A DNA stretch of 64,000 nt from Rodentibacter caecimuris (GCF_024622045.1 NZ_JANKBP010000001.1), one strand, 5' to 3'. Shown: positions 1 to 12,440, counted from the first letter of the stretch. Numbers and translations are program-made. The notes: generated from the sequence alone by a model not told the origin.

Positions 1-195
1 TTATCTTCTGTTCTTTAAAAAATTGGAAACAAGCTGAAAACTGAAGAGACTTTTAAGTTCCAAAAGGAATAGAGGAAGTCTGAGTAGAAAAATCTTGACT
101 GGAGAAAGGCAGTCAAGTGTTTAGTTGAATTAAAGATTCGCTTCAAGATGTAGGCCTGACTGAGTAGGCAGGCTGAAAACATTTGAGGTTGTATA
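1..195 (+). other. 16S-23S internal transcribed spacer (3' part)
   Basis: Leader just upstream of the 23S rRNA, truncated by the window edge. A boxA-like antitermination element, TGTTCTTTA, lies at about 9-17, as in other gammaproteobacterial rRNA operons. Bases 176-196 are largely complementary to 3089-3110 on the far side of the 23S gene, forming the expected RNase III processing stem. No tRNA gene is visible in this part of the spacer; one could lie upstream of the window. Confidence 0.75.
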
Positions 196-3092
<2,897 letters not shown>

Positions 3093-3263
3093 ACAACGCT
3101 CAAGTGTTTTTGGGCGGCTAGTGTGAAGTACAACGAATTAAAGTATACCGTAATCAGTCATCAGCTTGTATCCGATAGAACAGATGAAAAAGATAAAAGA
3201 GATAAAACGAGATAAAAAGATAGAACAAGATAAAACTTGAAGAGAAGAAGTTATCGAAGAATT
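3093..3263 (+). other. 23S-5S spacer with GATAAAA repeats
   Basis: Transcribed spacer. Its first 18 bases form the 3' arm of the 23S processing stem, pairing with 176-196. Bases 3191-3237 hold four irregular GATAAAA copies at about 10-19 base spacing. No tRNA gene is present. Confidence 0.7.
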
Positions 3264-3382
3264 ATCCCGGCGGCGAGAGTGCAGTGGTTCCACCTGAATC
3301 CATCCCGAACTCAGAAGTGAAATGCTGTAATGCCGATGGTAGTGTGGGGTATCCCCATGTGAGAGTAGGGCACTGCCGGGTT
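3264..3382 (+). rRNA. rrf: 5S ribosomal RNA
   Basis: About 119 nucleotides matching the 5S consensus, including CCCGAACTCAGAAGTGAAA and GCCGATGGTAGTGTGGGG. The terminal helix pairs CCCGGC at the 5' end with GCCGGG at the 3' end. It is the last gene of the operon and a terminator follows. Ends are estimated from alignment to E. coli 5S from memory. Confidence 0.96.
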
Positions 3383-3396
3383 TTATATTATATCAT

Positions 3397-3425
3397 CCCC
3401 TGAATCGAGAGGTTCAGGGGTTTTT
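3397..3425 (+). terminator. rRNA operon terminator
   Basis: GC-rich hairpin CCCCTGAA / TTCAGGGG followed by five T residues, 14 bases after the 5S gene. Confidence 0.9.
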
Positions 3426-3497
3426 GCGTTTTATCGTATTCAAGATATTGAAGAAAAATATTAAATTTTCATTTTCACAAATAACGTTAAAATTAAC

Positions 3498-3527
3498 AAA
3501 AAAATCCATACGTAAAACGTACGGATT
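3498..3527 (-). terminator. candidate terminator of the glnE operon
   Basis: On the minus strand an 11-bp stem (AATCCGTACGT pairing with ACGTATGGATT, one G:T wobble) is followed by a run of T. It lies about 115 bases after the glnE stop. Nothing else notable is visible between 3426 and 3641. Confidence 0.65.
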
Positions 3528-3641
3528 CGAGATAGAAGATTATTTTTACTGTTTTTATGCAACTCTCCTACTCATCTTTTATTAATAAAAGATATGTTCA
3601 ATAATTAGATATTTTTCTGGAATATAATTTTGCTTAAGATG

Positions 3642-6584
3642 TCACCCAAATAAGTTTTGCCAGAAGCTTTGTATAAATTCCCTTTCCTTACAAAACTCCG
3701 AATCTGACACAATCGGTGGCTGTCCGATTAAATTAAGATGATGGATTTTATTGCGTAAATCTACATAGCATTGCTTTAATTTTTCACAATCAGAGACGGA
3801 AATCGCTTGAACACTTGCCATATCATCAAAAATTCTCACATTATCCGACCATTTTGTTAGACTTGGGTTTTGTTGTGCATGAGCCAGCATTAAATATTGT
3901 GCGATAAACTCAATGTCGGTAATCCCACCACGATCCGTTTTTATATTAAATTCACCTTCTTTAGACTTAGAAAGAGTTTCATACATTTTTTCTCGCATTT
4001 CTTGGATATCCATTTTGAGTTGGATTACATCTCTTGGTGTAGCGAGAACTTTTTGTCTAATTTGCTCAAATTTTTGGCGTAACGGTTCATCACCAAATAC
4101 CGCCCGACTTCTGACTAAGGCTTGCTTTTCCCAAGTCCAAGCTTCATTTAATTGATAATTTTCAAAGGCTTCTAAAGAACAGCCCAGTAAACCGGCATCT
4201 CCGGATGGGCGTAAGCGCATATCGACGTCATACAATACTCCGGCACAGGTATTAAGACTAAAAATACTCACAATTTTTTGCGCTAAGCGTAAGTAAAACT
4301 GATTGCTATCAATAATTTTTTTTCCGCCTATGGTTTGGCTTTCAACAGCTTTATAAAGAAAGACAAGATCGAGATCGGATTTATAACCTAGTTCAATCCC
4401 TCCAAGTTTGCCATAACCAATAACTAAAAACCCTTTTTCACCATCTTGCAAATGTTGAGGCACACCAAAGCGGGTTGAAACCTGTTTCCAAGCTAAGTTG
4501 ATTACGGAGGCGATGATTGCTTCTGCTAGATAAGTAAGGTGATCGCTGACTTTCATTACAGGTAACACGCCCAAAATATCAGCCGCTGCCACACGCAATA
4601 ATATAGCCTGTTTAAATTGACGTAGTGCATCAATAAATTGTTCCTCATCCTCTTCCGGAAGCCGAAGCAAATATTGTTGAAGTTCATCAGGATATTGTGT
4701 GAAAGGTATTGGGTTACGTAAACTTTCAGTGTTAAGTAGTTCATCTAACAAAATTGGGTGGTGCGCTAATTGGTCGGCAATTAACTGAGATTTTGCACAG
4801 AGATTTACCACTTGCTGCAAAGCTTGTGGATTCTCCAAAAGTAATTCTAAATAAGTCGTTCGACTGGAAATTTTCTCAATAATGTGCAGCATCCGAGGTA
4901 GTAAAGTGCGGTCGCTTTCTTGTTTAAAAATGAGAGAAAATATCTTGGGCATTAATTGTGCCAGTACATCCCGTCCACGGTTTCCAATAATACGTCGCTT
5001 TAGGCTTTCTTTAAATTGTCCTAGTTTATCTAAAATTTCACTAATGTAATCGGATTGAATGCTACTTTCTTCCAACATTTGTGTGATTTCATCAAAGTCC
5101 GCTTCGAGAAAATCCTGCCATTGATTTTCTTTATCGTTGTTTTCATCGTTTTCCTCACCAATAAGATGATCGAAAACCGACCGCACTTTTTCTTGCATTT
5201 GCTGTAAAGTGCGGTAGAAATCTTGCCAGTTTTCCATTGAATAGGTGCACTGAATCGCAATATTTTGCTCGTTGAAACTTGTAAAGTTTCGACAGGCTGT
5301 GATTAAACGTTGTTGATCGATTTCATTAGTCGGTAGGGTTTGGGTTTGTTGATCATTAATTGCTTGTAAAATATTTTCTACTCTTCGCAAAAAAAGATAG
5401 CTTTCATGTAAAGCGTGATGTTGTGTTTGACTAATAAGACCAAGTTTTGTTATTTCAGGTAAGATCTTAAGCAAGCTATGTTGCTGTAAAGCAATTTCCC
5501 TTCCACCACGACTCAGTTGGAAGACCTGTGCGATAAATTCCACTTCGCGAATACCGCCGGCACCGAGTTTGATATTATCTTTTAACCCGCGGCGGCGTAC
5601 TTCCCGTTCAATTTTTCCTTTCATTTCACGCAGTGACTGAATGACGCTGAAATCAATATAACGGCGATAAACAAAGGGACGCAGCATTTTTTGTAAATAC
5701 AGGCTATTCGGGTCATCCGATTTTTCGCCGAGAATACGCCCTTTAATCATCGCATAGCGTTCCCAATCCCGTCCCTGATCCTGATAATATTGCTCCATTG
5801 CGGCAAAACTTAATGCCAGCGCACCGCTTTCACCAAAGGGGCGCAGACGCATATCCGTGCGGTAAACAAATCCATCAGCGGTAAAATCATCCAATGCACT
5901 GATTAAACGTTGTCCGAGACGGGTAAAAAATTTTGCATTATCTACTGATTTTCTTGCATTGCTTCCCTCAATACGGGTTTCTCCCTGAGACGGATAAGTA
6001 AAAATTAAATCAATATCGGAAGAAAAATTCAGTTCAAATCCGCCCAGTTTACCCATACCAAGAATATAAAGCGGTTGTGGGTTACCTTGTTCGTCCACCG
6101 GTGTTCCCATTTCGGCACAAGCCTGACGATAAAGCCAATCACGTGCGCCAATGATAAGACTTTCTGCCAGTTCTGAGAGACGGATAAAAATTTCTTCTAC
6201 AGTTGCCAAATTGAGACTTTGACAAAAACTTAATTTCGCCATTTCTGTATTACGAAAAAACCGTAGAGTTTTATAAAATTCAGCCTCATCGGAAATTGCT
6301 GATAATTCGCTATTTAAGCGTTCTTGATATTGCTCACAGTCGGAAAATGTAGGGCTGGTTTCCCACCATTGTGCCAGTAAGTGCGGTTGTTTTTGTAAGA
6401 CTTTTTCAACAAAGTCGGACATCGCAACGGCATAGCCTAATCTTCCGATAGGGTGGTTTTTATCTTCTTGGTGTTGTTGAATCGTTTGAGTAACGCCATT
6501 GGCATCAATTTCAGGAAAAGATTGGCATAAGATTATGCCAAGTGCGGTGAGTTTTTGTTTGCTAAGGGATAAAAGTGCGGTCAT
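3642..6584 (-). CDS. glnE: Bifunctional glutamine synthetase adenylyltransferase/deadenylase
   Basis: 980 residues. It adenylylates glutamine synthetase to switch it off and removes the AMP by phosphorolysis, according to PII signals. It has the family's two nucleotidyltransferase halves. The N-terminal half has GMGKLGG at 176-182 with a DID acid pair at 190-192. The C-terminal half has GYGKLGG at 723-729 with DLD at 737-739. It is slightly longer than E. coli GlnE (about 946), partly through an acidic insert near 475-490. The start lies 4 bases after the miaA stop, so it ends the tsaE-amiB-mutL-miaA-glnE run. Several uptake signals lie inside the gene. Confidence 0.96.
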   Translation of the reverse strand: MTALLSLSKQKLTALGIILCQSFPEIDANGVTQTIQQHQEDKNHPIGRLGYAVAMSDFVEKVLQKQPHLLAQWWETSPTFSDCEQYQERLNSELSAISDEAEFYKTLRFFRNTEMAKLSFCQSLNLATVEEIFIRLSELAESLIIGARDWLYRQACAEMGTPVDEQGNPQPLYILGMGKLGGFELNFSSDIDLIFTYPSQGETRIEGSNARKSVDNAKFFTRLGQRLISALDDFTADGFVYRTDMRLRPFGESGALALSFAAMEQYYQDQGRDWERYAMIKGRILGEKSDDPNSLYLQKMLRPFVYRRYIDFSVIQSLREMKGKIEREVRRRGLKDNIKLGAGGIREVEFIAQVFQLSRGGREIALQQHSLLKILPEITKLGLISQTQHHALHESYLFLRRVENILQAINDQQTQTLPTNEIDQQRLITACRNFTSFNEQNIAIQCTYSMENWQDFYRTLQQMQEKVRSVFDHLIGEENDENNDKENQWQDFLEADFDEITQMLEESSIQSDYISEILDKLGQFKESLKRRIIGNRGRDVLAQLMPKIFSLIFKQESDRTLLPRMLHIIEKISSRTTYLELLLENPQALQQVVNLCAKSQLIADQLAHHPILLDELLNTESLRNPIPFTQYPDELQQYLLRLPEEDEEQFIDALRQFKQAILLRVAAADILGVLPVMKVSDHLTYLAEAIIASVINLAWKQVSTRFGVPQHLQDGEKGFLVIGYGKLGGIELGYKSDLDLVFLYKAVESQTIGGKKIIDSNQFYLRLAQKIVSIFSLNTCAGVLYDVDMRLRPSGDAGLLGCSLEAFENYQLNEAWTWEKQALVRSRAVFGDEPLRQKFEQIRQKVLATPRDVIQLKMDIQEMREKMYETLSKSKEGEFNIKTDRGGITDIEFIAQYLMLAHAQQNPSLTKWSDNVRIFDDMASVQAISVSDCEKLKQCYVDLRNKIHHLNLIGQPPIVSDSEFCKEREFIQSFWQNLFG

Positions 6585-6588
6585 GTTG

Positions 6589-7524
6589 TTAACTTTTTAT
6601 ATTCTGATCGACAAGCTGTAAAACTTTCTCTTTCGCCTGTGTGGGCTGTAAGCTATCTAGCCATTGAATCGGCGTTTTCCAGCCTCGTAACCAAGTAATC
6701 TGACGTTTAGCCAGTTGGCGTGTGGCACAAATGCCTCGGAAGATCATTTCTTTGTGATCGTAATCGCCTTGCAAATATTCCCACATTTGGCGGTAGCCCA
6801 CGCAACGGATAGACGGCAAATTCACGCTCAGATCGCCACGTGCATAGAGTTTTTCCACTTCCTCTTGAAAACCTAAATCAATCATTTTATGGAAACGCTG
6901 TTCAATGCGGGTATGCAAAATATGGCGATCTTCCGGTGCGATAGCAAATTGTAGAATATGATAAGGCAATGCTTCGCCCTTTTGTGCGGTGAGGTCGGTT
7001 AAGGATTGACCGGTAATATAAAATACTTCTAATGCACGATTAATCCGCTGTGAATCATTCGGATTAATACGTTGTGCCGAGACAGAGTCAATTTGAGCGA
7101 GTTCATGGTGTAATGCTGCCCACCCTTGTTGTGCCGCTTTCCGTTCAATTTCAGCCCGAATGGTTTCATCCGCGGAAGGCAAAGGGGAAAGCCCTTCGAG
7201 CAAGGCTTTGTAATAAAGCATTGTGCCTCCGACTAAAAGCGGAATTTTTCCTTGTGCGCTAATGTCCGCCATTTCGTGTAAGGCATCATCGCGAAAGTTC
7301 ATGGCAGAATAGCTTTCAGCAGGATCTAAAATGTCGATGAGTCGATGGGGAGCTAAAGCAAGTTCTTCTTTAGAGGGTTTTGCCGTACCGATATCCATTC
7401 CTTTGTAGATTAAGGCAGAATCGACACTAATAATTTCCACCGGCAAATGTTGGCGTAATTGAATAGCTAAATCTGTTTTACCGGACGCCGTTGGGCCCAT
7501 TAAAAAAATTGCAGTCGGTTTCAT
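6589..7524 (-). CDS. miaA: tRNA dimethylallyltransferase
   Basis: 311 residues, the normal MiaA length. It transfers a dimethylallyl group from DMAPP to N6 of A37 in tRNAs reading UNN codons, the first step toward ms2i6A. The P-loop-like GPTASGKT is at 10-17, and the family signature continuing through DSALIYKGMDIGTAKP follows. Its ATG directly abuts the mutL stop codon, so it is probably translated with mutL. In many gammaproteobacteria hfq comes next; here glnE does. Confidence 0.96.
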   Translation of the reverse strand: MKPTAIFLMGPTASGKTDLAIQLRQHLPVEIISVDSALIYKGMDIGTAKPSKEELALAPHRLIDILDPAESYSAMNFRDDALHEMADISAQGKIPLLVGGTMLYYKALLEGLSPLPSADETIRAEIERKAAQQGWAALHHELAQIDSVSAQRINPNDSQRINRALEVFYITGQSLTDLTAQKGEALPYHILQFAIAPEDRHILHTRIEQRFHKMIDLGFQEEVEKLYARGDLSVNLPSIRCVGYRQMWEYLQGDYDHKEMIFRGICATRQLAKRQITWLRGWKTPIQWLDSLQPTQAKEKVLQLVDQNIKS

Positions 7525-9408
7525 TTATAGCTCGTCTAATAAAGGTTGCCAATGAATGGGTTTGAGTAATTGCTCAAATTCAGCTCGATTGGTGTTATTG
7601 AGCAAGCGTTCTATCTCGCTTAATAAATTCACCGCATCGGCAAATACGGTCACGGTTTTGCTTTCTAATTGTGAGTAAAGTGCGGTTGAAAAAGGCGCTG
7701 AATTTTCCGAGTGATTTAAAATTGTCATCACACATTTTTGTAAATTTTGTGTGCGTAAAAAGCGGGGAACTTTGTTTAACGTTAAACGCCGTTGGGGTTT
7801 ATTCTCGATAAACTCAAAACCCGCTTGGGCAAAATTTTCCGCCACTTTTTCCCATTGGCTAAATTGCTTTTCCGTTAAACGAAATACTATGGGGATCAAC
7901 AAAGGTTGCAGCTCAATTTGTGGCTGCTGTAAAACTAATTTCCATTGTAATTGTTGCAATTTTTCCAACGAAAGCAAAAAGTGATGTTGGTTTTGCTGTA
8001 ATAAAAGTGCGCGGTTTTCAATCAGTGATAATGCCCGCAGATGTGTTGGATTTTCGTTTTTTTCCACCACTTGTTCTGACGTTTTGGGCTGAACAAGATT
8101 GTCATTGTCTTTGGTTGAGCCTAGCAATTCTCCATACAATCTTTGCTCGGTTTTACTTGGTTTTTCTGAACGATAGTTTTCCCGATAATCAGGAGAGCCC
8201 TGATGAGATGTTCTATTGTCTCGCGAAAAGTGCGGTGGATTTTGCATAGGTTTTTCCGCAGAAACATTCTGGGTAAACATATTTTGTCCGGCTGACGCCC
8301 GATTGGGTTTATTTGCCCAAGATGTCCCATAAGTCGGAGCGGGTTCTTTTATGTCATTTTCTCGTAAATGTTTATCCGCACTTTGTTGAGGTAGTGTTGC
8401 TTGAAGTGATGGTTGATTGTTCAATGCATGATTTATCCCTTCATAAATAAAATCATGAATGAGCCGTTGTTGATGAAAACGTACTTCATGTTTTGTCGGG
8501 TGGACGTTCACATCCACCTCGTGAGGATTGAGATCAATAAATAGCACAAAGGCAGGGTGGCTTTCGTGGGGTAAATATTCTGCATAGGCTTGGCGAATTG
8601 CATGGGTAATGACTTTGTCACGCACCATGCGTCCGTTGATATAGCAATAATTCAGATCATTTTGTGAACGGCTGAAATCCGGGGTAGCAATCCAACCGGA
8701 AAGATGTAAATCATCGTATTTCCAATCAATACGCAGGGCATTTTTGACAAATCCTTCTCCGCAAATTGCCGAAACCCGTTTGAGTTGTTGGGTTAGATCG
8801 GTAGCCGGGCGATATTGACGAATAATTTTGCCGTTATGGGTGAGGGTAAAGGCAATATTAAATTTAGCCAGTGCAAGGCGGCGAATCACTTCATCAATGT
8901 GGGCAAATTCGGTTTTGTCGGTGCGTAAGAATTTACGGCGTGCCGGAGTATTGAAAAACAGATTTGCCACTTCCACTGTTGTACCAACAGGATGTGAGGC
9001 AGGTTTAACAGTGGTTTCCATATCACGCCCTTGTGCATAAACTTGCCATGCTTCGGTTTGTTCTGCGGTGCGTGAAGTGAGGGTTAAACGGGAAACCGAA
9101 CTGATACTTGCCAACGCTTCACCACGGAAACCTAAACTTAAAATAGATTCAAGATCTTCTAAATCAGCAATTTTACTGGTGGCATGGCGCGCAAGGGCAA
9201 GGCTTAATTCTTCTTTTACAATGCCACAGCCATTGTCACGAATGCGGATCAGTGTTGCACCACCGTTTTCAATATCGACTTGAATTTTATTTGCGCCGGC
9301 ATCTAAGCTGTTTTCAATCAATTCTTTCACCACAGAAGCAGGGCGCTCCACGACTTCTCCTGCGGCAATTTGATTGGCAAGTTGTGGGGAAAGAATTTTA
9401 ATCGCCAT
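7525..9408 (-). CDS. mutL: DNA mismatch repair protein MutL
   Basis: 627 residues. The matchmaker ATPase of methyl-directed mismatch repair links MutS to downstream nicking and unwinding. The N-terminal GHKL ATPase is clear: E29 and N33 in the ELIENSLDAGA motif, DNGCGI at 58-63, and FRGEALASISSV near 94-105. A low-complexity polar linker (about 345-450) precedes the C-terminal dimerisation domain. The start overlaps the amiB stop by one base (TAATG), indicating translational coupling. Confidence 0.97.
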   Translation of the reverse strand: MAIKILSPQLANQIAAGEVVERPASVVKELIENSLDAGANKIQVDIENGGATLIRIRDNGCGIVKEELSLALARHATSKIADLEDLESILSLGFRGEALASISSVSRLTLTSRTAEQTEAWQVYAQGRDMETTVKPASHPVGTTVEVANLFFNTPARRKFLRTDKTEFAHIDEVIRRLALAKFNIAFTLTHNGKIIRQYRPATDLTQQLKRVSAICGEGFVKNALRIDWKYDDLHLSGWIATPDFSRSQNDLNYCYINGRMVRDKVITHAIRQAYAEYLPHESHPAFVLFIDLNPHEVDVNVHPTKHEVRFHQQRLIHDFIYEGINHALNNQPSLQATLPQQSADKHLRENDIKEPAPTYGTSWANKPNRASAGQNMFTQNVSAEKPMQNPPHFSRDNRTSHQGSPDYRENYRSEKPSKTEQRLYGELLGSTKDNDNLVQPKTSEQVVEKNENPTHLRALSLIENRALLLQQNQHHFLLSLEKLQQLQWKLVLQQPQIELQPLLIPIVFRLTEKQFSQWEKVAENFAQAGFEFIENKPQRRLTLNKVPRFLRTQNLQKCVMTILNHSENSAPFSTALYSQLESKTVTVFADAVNLLSEIERLLNNTNRAEFEQLLKPIHWQPLLDEL

Positions 9409-10916
9409 TATTTTTCTCTCAGTTTAATTTTTTGACCGGTAATCACTTTACCATTTTTTAATGTTGGATTCAGTTTCAAAATTTGCTTCACCGGAATGTT
9501 ATATTCCCGTGAGACCGCATAAATTGTCTGATCTTTTTTGATGGTATGATAGAGCGGAATATCCGCTTTTTTTCCATCAGTTTTACTTTTTTTCTTTTCG
9601 TCTGTATCTGTTTTGGGGCTGTCTTTTTTATCCGCAGGTTTTATTGTCGTTTTTTCGGCTTTTTGGGCTTCAACAATTTTTTGATTTTTACCGTTATTCG
9701 GGATTTTTATTGTTTCGCCAATCCATAATTCTTTACGTTTCAATTTGTTAAGCTGAATAATATCCGTTACTTTTACATCGTATTTATTGGCAAGACTGCC
9801 GATACTTTCACCGTTTTTCACTTTATGGCGAATACCGCTGTCTTTTACTTCCGAAGTGCGGTCGGTTTTTTCTGTGTTTTTGTCGTTTGTTTTTTTATCG
9901 ACAGAATCGGTTTCTTCCGGTTTTTTGTGTTTTCCGTTATCCGGAATTTTAATGGTTTCGCCCACCCATAAAGCTTTTCGTTTTAAATTATTGAGTGCCA
10001 CTATATCGGCGATTTTCACATCATATTTATTGGCTAGACTGCCAAGACTCTCACCATTTTTCACTTTGTGGCGAATTAAACTGTCTTTCGTCAATAAAGT
10101 GCGGTTAGTTTTGCCGATGTTTTCTTTATCATCATTTTCAAAGGCGACAAGTGATTTTAAATTGCCGTTACGATAGGCGACTAATCCCTCATAAATCATA
10201 TAGGCGATGCGGCGGCGATAAGTCGGAGAATTGAGTTTTTGTTCTTCCTCGGCATTCGATAGAAAACCGGTTTCCACCAATACCGAAGGAATATCCGGTG
10301 AACGTAATACACCAAGGCTTGCATGCTGTGGTGTGCTACGGCTTAAGGTCGTGATTTTTGAAAAGCGGCGTAAAATATGTCTGCCGATTTCATAACCGGT
10401 GCGTTGGCTGTGTCCAAACTGGAGATCGAGTACGGTTTGATCTAAATATTTATCGTTGTTATGAGAGAGAACTTTTCCGGCCCCACCCAATAATTCGGAG
10501 CGTTTTTCATCGTCTTCCAACCATTGCCCCATTTCATCATTTGCCCGACGGTTTGACAGCACCCATACTGATGCGCCGCGCTGGTTGGGGTTAAGCGAGG
10601 AATCCGCGTGGATAGAAACCAGATAATTTGCTTTGAATTTGCGGGCTATTTCCGAGCGTTCAGGCACGGAGATGTAATAATCGCCGTTACGGGTTAAGAC
10701 AGCACGGAAATTCGGATCTTTATCCAATAAGGCCTTCAGTTCGCGTGCGATAGAAAGAGTCACATTTTTTTCATAAATACCAAGATTACGCCCGATTGCG
10801 CCGGGGTCTTTGCCGCCATGGCCGGGATCAATGGCTATTGTCCACTGTGCTGCAAAAGCCGTAGAGGCAAAAAGAGAGAATATTATCCCTAAAAAAAATG
10901 AAAATTTTGTGTTCAT
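9408..10916 (-). CDS. amiB: N-acetylmuramoyl-L-alanine amidase with three LysM repeats
   Basis: 502 residues. A periplasmic zinc amidase that cleaves septal peptidoglycan during daughter-cell separation. Residues 1-22 form a signal peptide ending AFA. The Amidase_3 domain spans about 24-250, with probable zinc ligands H33 (PGHGG), E49 and H103 (SIHAD), and catalytic E215 (VETGF). Three LysM domains follow at about 281-325, 362-406 and 455-499, joined by Lys/Asp/Thr-rich linkers. E. coli AmiB is shorter with one LysM. The first two LysM units are nearly identical and look like a recent duplication. It sits between tsaE and mutL. Confidence 0.95.
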   Translation of the reverse strand: MNTKFSFFLGIIFSLFASTAFAAQWTIAIDPGHGGKDPGAIGRNLGIYEKNVTLSIARELKALLDKDPNFRAVLTRNGDYYISVPERSEIARKFKANYLVSIHADSSLNPNQRGASVWVLSNRRANDEMGQWLEDDEKRSELLGGAGKVLSHNNDKYLDQTVLDLQFGHSQRTGYEIGRHILRRFSKITTLSRSTPQHASLGVLRSPDIPSVLVETGFLSNAEEEQKLNSPTYRRRIAYMIYEGLVAYRNGNLKSLVAFENDDKENIGKTNRTLLTKDSLIRHKVKNGESLGSLANKYDVKIADIVALNNLKRKALWVGETIKIPDNGKHKKPEETDSVDKKTNDKNTEKTDRTSEVKDSGIRHKVKNGESIGSLANKYDVKVTDIIQLNKLKRKELWIGETIKIPNNGKNQKIVEAQKAEKTTIKPADKKDSPKTDTDEKKKSKTDGKKADIPLYHTIKKDQTIYAVSREYNIPVKQILKLNPTLKNGKVITGQKIKLREK

Positions 10917-10934
10917 TGTGAATTGATAAAAAGA

Positions 10935-11405
10935 TTATAGTTGTTGAATAATTTGCTCGCCCAGAGCATTTTGTGCGATTAATGTAATGTTTCGTGCATC
11001 ATCATAGTAATCAATATTAACAAGCAAATCAGCCGGCGGAAGGATTCCGTCACCTTTTTCAGCCCACTCGATAAGGCAAATTGAATCTTTGGCAAAGTAA
11101 TCACGAATCCCCATAAATTCTAATTCCTCCGGATCGGCAAGGCGATATAAATCAAAATGGTAAATCATTTTTCCGGCAATGTTGTATTCTTCCACTAGGG
11201 TATAAGTCGGGCTTTTTACATTACCTTGGAATCCTAAACCTTGTACCATGCCTCGTGTTAGCGTGGTTTTTCCTGCGCCTAAATCACCGTTGAAATATAG
11301 GATAACGGCACGCTCGGTGTGGCATTTCAAAATAGTTTCGGCTAATTTTTTGCCAAAACGTAACATAGTGGATTCATCAGGAATGTATTGAGTTAATTCA
11401 TTCAT
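10935..11405 (-). CDS. tsaE: tRNA threonylcarbamoyladenosine biosynthesis ATPase TsaE
   Basis: 156 residues from the chosen ATG at 11405. An in-frame TTG 24 bases upstream would add eight residues, but the ATG start (MNELTQYIPDE) fits family length and sequence. TsaE drives t6A37 formation on ANN-decoding tRNAs together with TsaB and TsaD. The Walker A motif GDLGAGKTT is plain, and SPTYTLVEEY follows. It is the first gene of the run into amiB, whose start is 18 bases after the tsaE stop. An uptake signal lies just upstream. Confidence 0.93.
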   Translation of the reverse strand: MNELTQYIPDESTMLRFGKKLAETILKCHTERAVILYFNGDLGAGKTTLTRGMVQGLGFQGNVKSPTYTLVEEYNIAGKMIYHFDLYRLADPEELEFMGIRDYFAKDSICLIEWAEKGDGILPPADLLVNIDYYDDARNITLIAQNALGEQIIQQL

Positions 11406-11525
11406 CTTGATTATGATTGTTAAAGTCAAAACTGGTGGGAATTCTACCGCACTTTTGTTTTTTTCGCTAAGGGGATTTTATCCGTATTAGAGGTTGTTTT
11501 ATGGAAAACGTTCCATTGACTAGGA

Positions 11526-11556
11526 ATAAAAATCCACCGCTTTTCAGCAGTGGATT
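11526..11556 (-). terminator. terminator of the tRNA-Gly pair
   Basis: On the minus strand AATCCACTGCT and AGCGGTGGATT form an 11-bp stem with a GAAA loop, followed by TTTATT. It lies eight bases beyond the second tRNA gene. Confidence 0.85.
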
Positions 11557-11563
11557 AAGAATT

Positions 11564-11639
11564 TGGAGCGGGAAACGAGGCTCGAACTCGCGACCCCAAC
11601 CTTGGCAAGGTTGTGCTCTACCAACTGAGCTATTCCCGC
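11564..11639 (-). tRNA. glyV: tRNA-Gly (GCC), second copy
   Basis: 76 bases including an encoded CCA. The cloverleaf is complete: acceptor GCGGGAA/TTCCCGC, D-arm AGCTCAGTTGGTAGAGC, anticodon loop TTGCCAA, T-arm TCGAGTTCGAGCCTCG region. Its anticodon stem is CAACC/GGTTG, whereas the upstream copy has CGACC/GGTCG: one compensatory base-pair change. The gene symbol is borrowed from E. coli and is only indicative. Confidence 0.96.
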
Positions 11640-11653
11640 AGAGAGTACAAAAT

Positions 11654-11729
<76 letters not shown>

Positions 11730-11753
11730 AGTTCACATCAGTGAATGGGGCGC

Positions 11754-11781
11754 ATTATACGAATATTTTTCTCTCTTGCAA
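11754..11781 (-). promoter_or_regulatory. promoter of the tRNA-Gly pair
   Basis: On the minus strand a -35 of TTGCAA, a 16-bp spacer and a perfect -10 TATAAT, followed by a GC-rich discriminator (GCGCCCC). Such discriminators are typical of stringently controlled stable-RNA promoters. Confidence 0.8.
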
Positions 11782-11821
11782 GAGCAAATTTTTCAAAATG
11801 ACTTAGCTGACTAAGTTTTCG

Positions 11822-12370
11822 TCAATCCAATTTAATGAAATGATCGCGATAATAGGCGAGTTCTTTAATGGATTCACGGATATCATCTAAGGCTAAATGC
11901 GTATTCGCCTTTTTGAAACCTTCTAAAATTTCAGGTTTCCAGCGGGCGGCAAGTTCTTTTAATGTGCTGACATCCAAATGACGATAGTGGAAATAATCGG
12001 CCAGATCCGGCATATATCGGTAAAGAAAGCGTTTATCTTGTGCAACACTATTGCCACAAATGGGCGAGGCACCTTTGGGTACCCAACGCTTCAAGAAATC
12101 CAAGGTTTGTAATTCTGCCGCCCGTTCGGTGAGTTTACTGGCTTTTACCCGTTCCACTAAGCCGTTTGCGGTATGCGTTTTCACACACCATTCGGACATT
12201 TTTCCTAATAAATCATTGCTTTGATGAATGGCAAGGACAGGGCCTTCAGCAAGAATGTTGAGATCTTTGTCGGTGACGATAGTTGCGATTTCAATAATGC
12301 GTTCTTTATCGGGTTCCAATCCGGTCATTTCTAAATCAATCCAGATCAGATTTTGTTTATCTAATTGCAT
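11822..12370 (-). CDS. orn: Oligoribonuclease
   Basis: 182 residues from the ATG at 12370. The frame stays open 90 bases further, but that start would overlap rsgA and exceed family length. Orn is a 3'-5' DEDDh exonuclease that degrades 2-5 nt RNA remnants and pGpG. The first catalytic motif is DLEMTGL near 12-18, and the conserved C-terminal H-x4-D region is THLALDDIRESI. AGGA precedes the start. It is divergent from rsgA, as in E. coli. Confidence 0.96.
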   Translation of the reverse strand: MQLDKQNLIWIDLEMTGLEPDKERIIEIATIVTDKDLNILAEGPVLAIHQSNDLLGKMSEWCVKTHTANGLVERVKASKLTERAAELQTLDFLKRWVPKGASPICGNSVAQDKRFLYRYMPDLADYFHYRHLDVSTLKELAARWKPEILEGFKKANTHLALDDIRESIKELAYYRDHFIKLD

Positions 12371-12440
12371 AATATAAGGTATCCTATGTAAAAATTTTTT
12401 CCATTTTATCAAAATCGTCGTAAAAAACGACCGCACTTTT

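Noticed and set aside
9546..10176. Phe- and Leu-rich frames opposite amiB
   Set aside because: Complement of the Lys-rich LysM linkers, which yields hydrophobic text by chance.
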